Shown piece after piece: positions 7,733 through 15,610 of a stretch of DNA of 33,873 bases. Origin of the DNA: Fuerstiella sp. (GTDB taxonomy: Bacteria > Planctomycetota > Planctomycetia > Planctomycetales > Planctomycetaceae); the NCBI GenBank assembly GCA_029247265.1, contig JAQWLN010000027.1:1-33873 (forward strand). Reading direction: 5' to 3'. How positions within the stretch are numbered: the first letter of the stretch is position 1; each line of letters opens with the position of its first letter. The notes under the pieces are model-generated. The model was given only the letters and a program-made list of their open reading frames with translations, ran no database searches and was not told the DNA's origin. Made by a program: the position numbers and the translations under genes.

Positions 7733-9169
7733 ATGACAACGACGCCCAAGTCTTTATCTCCGGTCAAGCGACTGATCATCTCGGAGGCCCTGATCGTCCT
7801 GATTCTGGGGATGAGTTATGGGGTCTACGGATACCTGGAGGGCCAACAGCCTGCAGTGCAGCAGAAGGAAACGGAATCGTCTCGGCTGAACATTGATGTT
7901 TATTCCGTCGAATCGATGAGGTTTCAGGAGCTGCTCAGCGGTTTCGGGACTGTTCGAGCCGACCGTGAAGTGATTCTTGCGGCTCAGGTCTCCGGTGAGA
8001 TCATCGAGGTACATCCGCAACTGGAGGTGGGGTATCACGTCACGTCGGGGAAACTGGTTACGACGCCGGCCAGTCCGTCCGTGCAGCGAGACGCGGACCA
8101 ACTGCTGCGAATTGATCCTCGTGATTATGAGCAGCGCGTCGAACAGGCTGCCAATCGTATTGCCGAGCTGGAAACTGAAATAGCGCAGCTGGGTGTTCAG
8201 AAGAAGAATGTGGCTCGGCAGGTGGCGAAAGGGAAGTCCGTACTGAAGACCCTTACCGAAGAATACGAACGGCTGAAAGCGGCGGTCGCTCGCAAGGTGG
8301 GCACACCGTCAGACCTGAACAAGGCGTTGCTGGAAGTTCAACGGTTTGATGACACACTTATCCAGCTGGAAAATCAGGCCGCTTCAATACCACACCAGAT
8401 TGCTGCGGCAGAGCAGCGGTTGCTCACAAGCAAGTCAGAAAAGCAGCGCGCCCAAAACGATCTGCAGCGGGCTCAGATTGTGCCGCCGTTCGACGGTGTC
8501 CTGAGCGAAGTGTTTGTTGAGCAGGGCCAGTATGTTCAGGCGGGCGAACCACTGGTGCGGCTGACCGATCTGTCGGTTGTGGAAATTCCGGTGGCGTTAA
8601 GTTTCGAGGACTTTCTGCAGTTGCAGCAGGAAATGGACGGCGGCCACCGTCTGGAGGTCACACTGGCAGAAAATGAGTCTGCCAGGAATACCTGGCAGGG
8701 TTACGTCGTGCGAACGTCACCCGAAGCGGACCCAGGCTCTCGGACGGTGCAGGTGTTTGTTGAAGTTCGCAATTCCGACGAAAAGCCACCCCTGCTACCC
8801 GGAGCATTCGTCCACGCTCGGATTGATGGCCGCTGTTATCGAGACGAAAATGTATTCCTGATTCCCAGAGAGTGCATCGTCGATGGATCGGTTTATGTGG
8901 TGGGCCAGGAAGATTTCGCCGATGAGAAAACCGAAAAGGTTGACGGTGAGGTTGTCAGGGTTGACGTCGCACAAAGTCGACCCGTGCAGCTGGGGCGTCG
9001 TTTTCGTTCATTGGTCGAGGTGACCGACGGCATAGAACCAGGCGATCGGCTTGTGCTGACGAATCTGGACATCGTGGAAGACGGAACCAGGGTGTCCGTG
9101 CAATCTTCAACGACCGTATCGGATGAAATTGAGCCACTAAAGAACACCGTGATTCGTCGTCTCAGGTAA
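7733..9169 (+). CDS. HlyD/RND-type periplasmic adaptor protein, without its pump
   Basis: A membrane-fusion protein of tripartite efflux systems. One transmembrane segment lies at about 13-33 (LIISEALIVLILGMSYGVYG). A first lipoyl half (about 68-95, FGTVRADREVILAAQVSG) follows, then a long coiled-coil hairpin (about 125-265), a second lipoyl half (APPFDGV-type, here VPPFDGVLSEVFVEQGQYV), and beta-barrel and membrane-proximal domains to the end. The frame is open from 7643, but ATG at 7733 is preferred since the membrane segment follows it directly. No RND, MFS or ABC pump and no TolC gene is adjacent: rsmE follows after 16 bases and the upstream neighbour is divergent. The partner must be encoded elsewhere. 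The substrate is unknown. Confidence 0.85.
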   Translation: MTTTPKSLSPVKRLIISEALIVLILGMSYGVYGYLEGQQPAVQQKETESSRLNIDVYSVESMRFQELLSGFGTVRADREVILAAQVSGEIIEVHPQLEVGYHVTSGKLVTTPASPSVQRDADQLLRIDPRDYEQRVEQAANRIAELETEIAQLGVQKKNVARQVAKGKSVLKTLTEEYERLKAAVARKVGTPSDLNKALLEVQRFDDTLIQLENQAASIPHQIAAAEQRLLTSKSEKQRAQNDLQRAQIVPPFDGVLSEVFVEQGQYVQAGEPLVRLTDLSVVEIPVALSFEDFLQLQQEMDGGHRLEVTLAENESARNTWQGYVVRTSPEADPGSRTVQVFVEVRNSDEKPPLLPGAFVHARIDGRCYRDENVFLIPRECIVDGSVYVVGQEDFADEKTEKVDGEVVRVDVAQSRPVQLGRRFRSLVEVTDGIEPGDRLVLTNLDIVEDGTRVSVQSSTTVSDEIEPLKNTVIRRLR

Positions 9170-9185
9170 AACCACGGTAGCCCAC

Positions 9186-9878
9186 ATGACAGATCGCTTT
9201 TCCTGTGACGACCTGGCTTCAGAGAAGCCGTTCCTGTCCGGTGCGGAGGCCCATCATGCAATCCATGTCCTGCGGCTGAAGCCCGGTCATTCGATCGAAT
9301 TGTTTGACGGGGCGGGTACGGTCGCCGAAGCTGTTATTGAAGACGTGCAGCGAGACCGGGTGATCGCTAAGACGACTGCGACATCATTCGTAAAGAAGCG
9401 AACACACGACGCTCTGACGATTGCCGCGGTACCGCCGAAGGGCGATCGGCTGAAGTGGATGGTGGAAAAATTCACGGAACTGGGAGTCGACACTTACGTT
9501 CCCCTACAGACGGAACGGTCCGTCGTTGATCCACGAAAGTCGAAGCTCGACAAGCTGGCGGCGACGGTCACGGCCGCGATGAAACAATGCGGTCGCCGCT
9601 GGCGAATGGAAATCGCCGAGCCGCAGTCTCTGAAGTCTCTGTTGCAGCAGTGCAGAGAGTCAGATGACGCTGTTCTGCTGGCTCATCCCGGTGACACCGT
9701 TGAAGCGACGGAAGCGACGGACGGTTGCCGCACGCTGTTGATCGGACCGGAAGGCGGTTTCACCGCATCAGAAGTACAGCTCGCTGCCGATTACAACGCT
9801 CGGCAGATTGCCTGGCCGGACTCAATCCTGCGAATCGAAACCGCAGCCATCGCCTTTGCGGCTCGACTGCGGCCGTAG
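9186..9878 (+). CDS. rsmE: 16S rRNA (uracil-1498-N3)-methyltransferase
   Basis: RsmE, a SPOUT-class (trefoil-knot) enzyme, methylates N3 of U1498 in helix 44 of 16S rRNA with S-adenosylmethionine. The N-terminal PUA-like part shows HHAIHVLRLKPG. The knot shows PKGDRLKWMVEKFTELGV, then the SAM-binding LLIGPEGGFTASE and the C-terminal SILRIETAAIAFAARL. At 230 residues it is of normal length. A nine-base duplication (GAAGCGACG twice, about 9703-9720) encodes EATEAT in a variable loop. The start ATG at 9186 lies 16 bases after the stop of the HlyD gene, so the two are probably cotranscribed, though their functions are unrelated. Confidence 0.93.
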   Translation: MTDRFSCDDLASEKPFLSGAEAHHAIHVLRLKPGHSIELFDGAGTVAEAVIEDVQRDRVIAKTTATSFVKKRTHDALTIAAVPPKGDRLKWMVEKFTELGVDTYVPLQTERSVVDPRKSKLDKLAATVTAAMKQCGRRWRMEIAEPQSLKSLLQQCRESDDAVLLAHPGDTVEATEATDGCRTLLIGPEGGFTASEVQLAADYNARQIAWPDSILRIETAAIAFAARLRP

Positions 9879-9930
9879 AGTGGAGCCGGCTTGAGTGGGA
9901 TTGCCGCGATTGAATTCTGTCCCGGCCGGA

Positions 9931-9958
9931 ACCGTTCATCTTTCCGGATCATAACGGT
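9931..9958. other. inverted repeat at the convergent rsmE / regulator junction
   Basis: ACCGTT (9931-9936) and AACGGT (9953-9958) flank a 16-base loop. The second arm lies inside the 3' end of the minus-strand regulator gene. A palindromic CCGGCCGG lies just before (9922-9929). No T-tract is visible. It may help end transcription of two convergent genes, but support is weak. Confidence 0.25.
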
Positions 9959-10622
9959 ATCCGACGCCGTGAACCGTACGGATCAGGTCCGGCTCCTTAG
10001 GATCGATTTCGACCCGTTTTCGCAGCTGTGAAACATGCTGATCCAAAGTTCGGCTGTTCGGAAAATAATCTTCGCCCCATGCGTAGTTGAAGATAACATT
10101 GCGGTCCAGGGCCTTACCGGGATTATCGTGCAGCAGCTGCAGTATCTTCGCGTCTCGCGGGCTCAGATCGATCACTTTATCACCACGTTTTGCACGTAGT
10201 TCGCCTGGCAGCACCGTCAGATCGCCCATCGTGAATTCTGCAGGCAGGTCCGGCCTCGCCGCACAGCACCGGCGGGCCACGGCTCGGACTCGCGCGACAA
10301 CTTCCCGCACGCTGAATGGTTTGGCGATGAAGTCATCGGCACCCACCTCAAATCCGACCAACCGGTCCACTTCTTCCGCCTTCGCACTAATGAAAATAAT
10401 CGGTACGTCCGGACAGGTGGCTCTGATCGCACTGCAGGCCTCGTAGCCGCTGCGACCGGGCATCATGATGTCCAGGCAGACAAAGTCCGGCTGTTGAACA
10501 TTGAACTGGTGAATGGCTTCTGTTCCGTTGGCTGCAGCAATGACCTGATAGCCTTCGCTTTCCAGAACTTCGACCAGTCCGTTGCGCGTAAATTGGTCAT
10601 CCTCGGCAACAAGCACTTTCAT
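9936..10622 (-). CDS. OmpR/PhoB-family response regulator, orphan
   Basis: A two-component DNA-binding regulator. The receiver occupies residues 1-120 with the acidic cluster E7-D8-D9, phospho-acceptor D51 in VCLDIMMPGRSGYE, S79 in FISAK and K101 in IAKPFS. A winged-helix effector (about 130-226) shows LSPRDAKILQLLHDNPG, the recognition region RTLDQHVSQLRKRVE and the wing HGVGYRYD. AAGGAA (10630-10635) sits seven bases before ATG 10622. The gene follows an aldo/keto reductase gene by only 17 bases on the same strand, so they probably share a transcript. No histidine kinase is found anywhere in the window; the sensor and target genes are unknown. Confidence 0.93.
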   Translation of the reverse strand: MKVLVAEDDQFTRNGLVEVLESEGYQVIAAANGTEAIHQFNVQQPDFVCLDIMMPGRSGYEACSAIRATCPDVPIIFISAKAEEVDRLVGFEVGADDFIAKPFSVREVVARVRAVARRCCAARPDLPAEFTMGDLTVLPGELRAKRGDKVIDLSPRDAKILQLLHDNPGKALDRNVIFNYAWGEDYFPNSRTLDQHVSQLRKRVEIDPKEPDLIRTVHGVGYRYDPER

Positions 10623-10639
10623 GGGATGATTCCTTGTGG

Positions 10640-11599
10640 TTACACGGCCGCTCGAGATACGGATGGACCGCGTCGCTGCAGTGCGTCCTGGATTCGTGCC
10701 AGTATAGACTCATCCAGTTCAAGACTCATAGCGGCCGACGTTTCCTGAATCTGCCAGTCGCGTTTTGCACCGCACAGGGCAGAAGTGATGCCAGGGTGAC
10801 GAATTGTCCATGCCACGACCAACTGTGAAACTGTAACACTGATGCCATCGGCGATGGACCGAAGGTCATCCAGAAAATCATGGTTTTTCTGCCACTCATC
10901 ACCTTGAAACATTGGGTATTTTGCCCGACCGTCGCCGGGGGCAAATTGGTGATCTCGAGCCAGCTTTCCGGCCAGCAGACCTTTCATCAGCGGCCAGTAG
11001 ACGCACAATGAAATCTGATTTTCGCGGCACCACGGAGCAATGTCATTTTCGATTTCCTGCTGCAGCATGTTGAAGTGCGGCTGCACAGCGGTCAACGGGC
11101 ACACGGCATGAAACTGTTTCAGCTGTTCCAGATTCAAATTTGATGCACCAGCCGTGAGGGCTTTGCCGTCGTCGATCAGTCCCGCGATGGCCCCGGCCGT
11201 TTCGGCAATCGGCGTTTGAGGATCTGGCGCGTGCAGGTAGTAAAGTTCAACGCGATCTGTTCTCAGCCGTTGCAGAGACTGGTCACATTCACGGCGAATC
11301 GTCTCCGGACGTGCATCGAAGTCCTGGCCCTTGCCGACTCGATGGATCCCGCCTTTTGTGGCAACAACGACGCTGTCTCGACGGTCTCGAATGACTTCAC
11401 CGATCATCTGTTCACTCTCGCCTTCAATGCCGTAGGCATAGGCCGTGTCCAGAAAGTTGACGCCATTGTCGAGAGCAGTCTGCAGCGTCTGAATACTGGC
11501 TTCCCTAGTTGTGTCGAGTGTCGTGAGACCCGTAATCGGCCAGCATCCCATGGCCACTGACGAAACACGAATTTCTGACTGTCCTAACTGTCTGAGCAT
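10640..11599 (-). CDS. aldo/keto reductase (1)
   Basis: An NADP(H)-dependent TIM-barrel oxidoreductase that interconverts an aldehyde or ketone and its alcohol. The catalytic tetrad is complete: D51 and Y56 (FLDTAYAYG), K82 (VATKGG) and H123 (YLHAPDP). Cofactor-loop segments follow toward the C-terminus. There is no signal peptide, so it should be cytoplasmic. The protein begins MLRQLGQSEIRVSSVAMG, the normal start of the family, at ATG 11599. It probably forms a transcription unit with the downstream OmpR-type regulator (17-base gap). A second, only distantly similar member lies upstream at 11714-12592. The arrangement with the oxidoreductase and aldolase genes upstream suggests sugar or sugar-acid metabolism. 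The substrate is not readable. Confidence 0.9.
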   Translation of the reverse strand: MLRQLGQSEIRVSSVAMGCWPITGLTTLDTTREASIQTLQTALDNGVNFLDTAYAYGIEGESEQMIGEVIRDRRDSVVVATKGGIHRVGKGQDFDARPETIRRECDQSLQRLRTDRVELYYLHAPDPQTPIAETAGAIAGLIDDGKALTAGASNLNLEQLKQFHAVCPLTAVQPHFNMLQQEIENDIAPWCRENQISLCVYWPLMKGLLAGKLARDHQFAPGDGRAKYPMFQGDEWQKNHDFLDDLRSIADGISVTVSQLVVAWTIRHPGITSALCGAKRDWQIQETSAAMSLELDESILARIQDALQRRGPSVSRAAV

Positions 11600-11622
11600 T
11601 ATTGCTTTCGTTGTCGATGTTA

Positions 11623-11640
11623 CTGATGAGTCGGCATCAG
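11623..11640. other. small hairpin in the leader of aldo/keto reductase 1
   Basis: CTGATG (11623-11628) and CATCAG (11635-11640) form a perfect 6-bp stem with a 6-base loop, 24 bases upstream of the minus-strand start codon at 11599. It could be a protein-binding dyad or a leader hairpin. There is no other support. Confidence 0.25.
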
Positions 11641-11713
11641 AAGGAGTTCTGAGCAGATTTCCTGTCAGGCGTGTTTTTCATAATTGTTCGAGCGTTTGTT
11701 GTGTTGCACGTGT

Positions 11714-12592
11714 TCAGGTAACAGATGAGGAAAGAGCGTCGATCGCCTGATCAATTTGCGACGTGTTTCGTGCGCCGATCAGGACTGACGTGACGTTGGG
11801 CTGACTAAATACCCACGACAGTGCCAGCTGCACGTGTGACTGCCCCGTAGTTCGGGCCGAATCATCCAGTTCGTCGAGCACCTGATACCCGCGTTCCGTG
11901 AAATAGATGTCCTGATGTCCCGGTATGACATCGAACCGTGAACCGGGTGAGACGGCCTGTCCACGTCGATATTTCCCCGTGAGAAATCCGGCCGCCAGCG
12001 GACTGTAGCTGATCACACCGACATTTTTATCGCTGCATAACGGCAGCAAGTCTGTTTCAATCTCGCGGTGCACCAGATTGTACGGCGGCTGGACGGATGT
12101 CAGGCGAGTCAGTTCTGATTTGTCGCTCAAGGCCAAAGCCGCTACAAGCTGTGATGCATCATAATTACTGCAACCGATGTAACGGACTTTGCCCTGCTGT
12201 ACCAGAGTCGTCATCGCCTCAAGCGTTTCTTCCAGCGGCGTAGAATCATCCCACACGTGAGTCTGCAGCAGATCGATCCGGTCCGTCTGCAGACGTTTCA
12301 GGCTGGCTTCGGTCGATGACACAATACGCTCGCGAGTCAACGTGCCGTTGACCTTTGTGGCCAGGACGATCTGATCTCGTCGGTTGCGACTGCTCAGCCA
12401 TTCCCCAACGACGGATTCCGACGCGCCCTGCGCATACGCTTCCGCAGTGTCCAGCAGCGTGATTCCATGCTCGAAGGCATGGTCCATGATCGGTAACGAT
12501 GACTGTGTGTCGATTTCCCGGCCAAACGTGACACACCCCATTCCGATGGAACTGACAGTCAGCTGAGAATGGCCGAGGATTCGATACTGCAT
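11714..12592 (-). CDS. aldo/keto reductase (2)
   Basis: A second NADP(H)-dependent reductase of the same superfamily, with tetrad D48, Y53 (LLDTAEAYAQG), K80 (LATKVNG) and H112 (LLQTHVWDD). YIGCSNYDASQL and ISYSPLAAGFLTGKYRRG resemble the AKR11/AKR12-like, YhdN/GSP69-type group that acts on small aldehydes or sugars. The C-terminal SVLIGARNTSQIDQAIDAL is the usual cofactor-binding end. The start ATG at 12592 lies 14 bases after the stop of the Gfo/Idh/MocA oxidoreductase gene, so the two are almost certainly cotranscribed. It differs too much from the neighbouring reductase to be a recent duplicate. Confidence 0.9.
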   Translation of the reverse strand: MQYRILGHSQLTVSSIGMGCVTFGREIDTQSSLPIMDHAFEHGITLLDTAEAYAQGASESVVGEWLSSRNRRDQIVLATKVNGTLTRERIVSSTEASLKRLQTDRIDLLQTHVWDDSTPLEETLEAMTTLVQQGKVRYIGCSNYDASQLVAALALSDKSELTRLTSVQPPYNLVHREIETDLLPLCSDKNVGVISYSPLAAGFLTGKYRRGQAVSPGSRFDVIPGHQDIYFTERGYQVLDELDDSARTTGQSHVQLALSWVFSQPNVTSVLIGARNTSQIDQAIDALSSSVT

Positions 12593-12606
12593 TGTCGTGC
12601 AACAAT

Positions 12607-13659
12607 CTATTGAGACTGGAACGGAACGGGCACCGAATTGATTGTCGTCGCTGTTCCGGACTCTGCAGCTTTATAGATTCCAAATACGGTGCGCATCGTG
12701 TTCAGCGATTCCTGAGTTGTCACGGGGGGGGCAGAGTCGTTTGCAATGGCAGACACGGCACGATCCACGAACGGAGAATAGCCTCGCGGTTCCGTGGTCT
12801 CCTCGAACGTCTGGATCTGTTTTGCCTTTGGGCCACCATTTTCGTACCACGTCAATTTGGGGCTGCCGACAGAATCCAGGTTGATCCAGCCTTTGGACCC
12901 CCAGATTCGGATTTCTGTATGGTAACTCGAATCCAGGTAGTAGCCGGAATTGATCGTTCCCAACGCACCGTTGTTGAATCTCAGTGTTGCCGCCGCGGAA
13001 TCTTCGGCTGATATCGGTTGTCCACCGACGTTTGCGACGGCCCCGGTGACCTGAGTGATCGTCGTGCTGGTGAGATACATCGCCAGATCGAGCCAATGAA
13101 TGCCCAGCCAGATCAGGTGTCCTCCACCGGCGCGCGTTTTGTCTGCGTACCATGTCGTGTGATACGCCGGCCTTGTCAGTCGCGTCTGATCGGCCACGAT
13201 GCGCATGTCGACACTGAATATTCGGCCAATGCGTCCCTGTTGAATCACCTGTCGGGCTGCCAGTGATTCCGGATTAGTCCGATTTGCAAATGCCATCATC
13301 AGATGCAGGTGCTTCGATTCCGCAATATCTGCAAGCTTCTCGAATTGTCCCAACGTGACACAGCCTGGCTTTTCCGAAAACACGTGCGCGCCGGAATTTA
13401 ATGCTGCCTCGATCACCGGCGGAGCATACCGGGCTTCCATCGAAACCAAACAGAGTTCAGGAGACTCTTTCGCCAGTAATTCGGCATGGCTGGGGTAAAC
13501 TCGAGTCAGCTTTTCCTTGAGTGCATCCTTTGCATCAAGGTGCCACCGATGACCCGGATCTGCCAGCACAACTTCATCACAATCCTTTGCTGTTGCCAAC
13601 GCAGAAAAATAGGCGCTCATATGGGCGCCCTGTGCGTGTGTCAGAAAAGCAACTTTCAT
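12607..13659 (-). CDS. Gfo/Idh/MocA-family oxidoreductase
   Basis: An NAD(P)-dependent dehydrogenase of the glucose-fructose oxidoreductase / inositol 2-dehydrogenase superfamily. The N-terminal Rossmann part carries the family's EKPGCV motif, and the alpha/beta C-terminal domain carries GGGHLIWLGIHWLDLAMY. The usual GxGxxG nucleotide loop is not obvious: the segment after the first strand reads AFLTHAQGAHMSAY, as in some planctomycete-type members. The frame is open to 13704, but ATG at 13659 is chosen because AGGAAG (13667-13672) precedes it by seven bases and the first Rossmann strand starts there. That gives 350 residues, the usual length. No signal peptide is seen. It lies between the HpcH/HpaI aldolase and aldo/keto reductase genes. 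The substrate, probably a sugar or sugar acid, is not known. Confidence 0.88.
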   Translation of the reverse strand: MKVAFLTHAQGAHMSAYFSALATAKDCDEVVLADPGHRWHLDAKDALKEKLTRVYPSHAELLAKESPELCLVSMEARYAPPVIEAALNSGAHVFSEKPGCVTLGQFEKLADIAESKHLHLMMAFANRTNPESLAARQVIQQGRIGRIFSVDMRIVADQTRLTRPAYHTTWYADKTRAGGGHLIWLGIHWLDLAMYLTSTTITQVTGAVANVGGQPISAEDSAAATLRFNNGALGTINSGYYLDSSYHTEIRIWGSKGWINLDSVGSPKLTWYENGGPKAKQIQTFEETTEPRGYSPFVDRAVSAIANDSAPPVTTQESLNTMRTVFGIYKAAESGTATTINSVPVPFQSQ

Positions 13660-13760
13660 GAGATCGCTTCCTGCTTCTGTTGAGAGGGTGTCAGGTGCGG
13701 ACAATCGTGCACGGCGTGTGTGAAAAGGGCCGGGTGGTCCGCAAGAACCGGCTGTGTCGA

Positions 13761-14555
13761 TCAGTAACGAGCGAGGTCACCGGCCTTCGACAGCCCCAGT
13801 GCAGCCACGTGTGCCTGAGCCTGAGCCACCATCATCTTAAGTTCGCTCTGCATGGCCAGAAACTGCCAGCCTTCAGCGATCCGGCGTTCGACGTCGTTGG
13901 CGGTCTGCAAATGCATACCTACGGGCGTTCCGGCTTTCCTGCCAGCGGCCAGAATTCGTTGCAACATGGCTTCGAATTCTTCAGGCGTCGGATCGCTGCC
14001 GTCCTCAGATTTCATTTGCCACATCAGGTCATTCGGCCCGACGAATATCGCGTCGACTCCGGGCAGGCTGTAAATCTCGTCTGCGTTGTCGACGCCCTGC
14101 GGTGATTCTGTCTGCAGCACCACCAGAATGTTGTCGTTCGCATGCTCGTAGTATTCACCTGCAGTGGCCTGAAAATTCAGGGCGGGAATGCTGCCACCGA
14201 TGGACCGATTTCCTGTTGGCGGGTATTTGGCCGCTGCAATTGCCAGTTTGGCTTCTTCGACCGTGTCCACCATCGGGACAACAATGCCCATGGCTCCGCC
14301 GTCCAGAACACGCTTGATCAGATCGTGGTCTCCTCGGGGTACTCGAGCCAGAGGAACGCAGCCGGAATCTGCGATGGCCGCGAACATCAGCGACGCTGTC
14401 TGCCAGTCGATCGGCGAATGCTCAAGGTCCACTGTGAGCCACGGAAAGCCGACTCGAGCCATCAGACGGGCCGAAAACACATTTCCGAAGGACAGCCATG
14501 TCCCGACCTGAGGTTCACCAGCGGCCAGGGCAGATTTAACGGGATTCTGTTTCAT
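13761..14555 (-). CDS. HpcH/HpaI-family class II aldolase
   Basis: A divalent-metal-dependent pyruvate aldolase of the family that includes HpaI, GarL and RhmA (2-keto-3-deoxy-L-rhamnonate aldolase); it cleaves 2-keto-3-deoxy acids to pyruvate and an aldehyde. Visible landmarks are [14 protein letters not shown] near the start, DLEHSPIDW, the substrate arginine in [25 protein letters not shown], the metal-ligand region VLQTESPQG and the second ligand region IFVGPNDL. The frame opens with GTG at 14567; ATG at 14555 gives the more usual start, and no Shine-Dalgarno separates them. It is followed 101 bases on by the Gfo/Idh oxidoreductase gene, as expected of a sugar-acid catabolic unit. Which aldolase of the family it is cannot be settled from motifs. 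Confidence 0.88.
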   Translation of the reverse strand: MKQNPVKSALAAGEPQVGTWLSFGNVFSARLMARVGFPWLTVDLEHSPIDWQTASLMFAAIADSGCVPLARVPRGDHDLIKRVLDGGAMGIVVPMVDTVEEAKLAIAAAKYPPTGNRSIGGSIPALNFQATAGEYYEHANDNILVVLQTESPQGVDNADEIYSLPGVDAIFVGPNDLMWQMKSEDGSDPTPEEFEAMLQRILAAGRKAGTPVGMHLQTANDVERRIAEGWQFLAMQSELKMMVAQAQAHVAALGLSKAGDLARY

Positions 14556-14587
14556 CGGGCATTTCACGGGTAAGAGTGAGATCGGAT

Positions 14588-14607
14588 AGATGGAGGGTGT
14601 TCCATCT
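14588..14607. promoter_or_regulatory. inverted repeat upstream of the aldolase gene (possible operator)
   Basis: AGATGGA (14588-14594) and TCCATCT (14601-14607) form a perfect 7-bp dyad around GGGTGT, 33 bases upstream of the preferred start codon of the minus-strand aldolase gene. Size and place suit a dimeric repressor site or a leader hairpin. No adjacent repressor gene supports it. The rest of the interval 14568-14764 shows nothing further. Confidence 0.3.
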
Positions 14608-14764
14608 CCAGTATCGTGACTGATCTGGTAAAAGTTTCCACCACCACGCGATCAGCACGCAGTGGCAGAAGCGAATGAGTTTCCGTAGTGCAGACAGCCT
14701 GTCCGCAGGAATACATCAACATGCATACAAAATACGCTGGCAGCTGGCACTACGATCTCATGAA

Positions 14765-15514
14765 TCACTGGTCTCTATCCGGTTTGGACCCCCACAGTTT
14801 TCCCAACAGGTCGTGCATCTGTACGTCGTGTTCTTTCAGCTCGACCCGGTTGAACGGATAGAAATCATTTTTTCCGAAGTAGGCTTCGGTGGATTCGGCA
14901 AAGTATTCTTTGTGGTTCGACAGCGCGTAGGCTTTGTCGATGACGGTCTCTCGGCCGTTGAAGCGTTTGACTTTTTCGTATCCTCCGGACTCACGAGCCG
15001 TTTTGAAGGCGGCAATCACGGCGGGTTCATCAAAGCCCAGGATCCGATCGTGATAGGCGTGAGCGAGTTCATGCAGCATCACATACGGCATGCGGCGGTT
15101 CTCGAAAGCAAAGTTGGACACGTTGGTGATTTCAACGGCCTTTTCCATGGCCGGGTCTCGGTCGTTATCGCGGAGCCAGCCAGCACCGGGGTGATATTCC
15201 GCCGTCGGCCTGACGCCTTCATATTGTGGATTGATCCAGATGGGAACTGCTCGCAACTGCTTCAGAGCTTTGGCCGGCACCACCTTGACGACTCGCTCCA
15301 GCTGCACCTCCAGCAGTTCGAGCATCTGTGTGGTTCTTTCTGGCTCTGTCTGGCGCAGTTCGCTGTTCAGATGAATGGTCCAGCCTTTCATCTGCAGGCG
15401 TTCCCCTGCTTCGGGTCTCTGCGATTGTTCAGGTTCAGTCGGGTTGTCGTCTGTGGAGTAAGATGGTGCCGCACAACAAATGACAGTCGCAAGGGTGTAC
15501 AGGAGCATTCGCAT
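14765..15514 (-). CDS. secreted HELAH zinc metallopeptidase-like protein
   Basis: A small exported protein (249 residues) with a signal peptide at about 1-20 (MLLYTLATVICCAAPSYS). It has the zinc motif H148-E-L-A-H152 in VMLHELAHAYHD and, about 50 residues later, NHKEYFAESTEAYFG. There E203 or E207 is a candidate third ligand. The spacing and the EYFAES pattern resemble the catalytic domain of anthrax lethal-factor-like (M34/ATLF) peptidases. That is a resemblance of motifs, not a proven assignment. Before it, PIWINPQYEG and AEYHPGAGWLRDN are features of small bacterial relatives. AGGAA (15523-15527) stands eight bases before ATG 15514. It sits between two larger exported enzymes on the same strand. 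Substrate unknown. Confidence 0.75.
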   Translation of the reverse strand: MRMLLYTLATVICCAAPSYSTDDNPTEPEQSQRPEAGERLQMKGWTIHLNSELRQTEPERTTQMLELLEVQLERVVKVVPAKALKQLRAVPIWINPQYEGVRPTAEYHPGAGWLRDNDRDPAMEKAVEITNVSNFAFENRRMPYVMLHELAHAYHDRILGFDEPAVIAAFKTARESGGYEKVKRFNGRETVIDKAYALSNHKEYFAESTEAYFGKNDFYPFNRVELKEHDVQMHDLLGKLWGSKPDRDQ

Positions 15515-15610
15515 TGTTTCGGTTCCTAGTATTGATGTTTGAATAATGTTGCGGCCACACAGGCGTCGGTGACGCGTATTCGCTGCAGCCGTAAGGATAA
15601 GCCGTTCTTA

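Noticed and set aside
11622..11645. CTGATGAG, resembling the hammerhead ribozyme core
   Set aside because: The sequence after the putative stem II is CAGAAG instead of GAAA, and stems I and III cannot be drawn.
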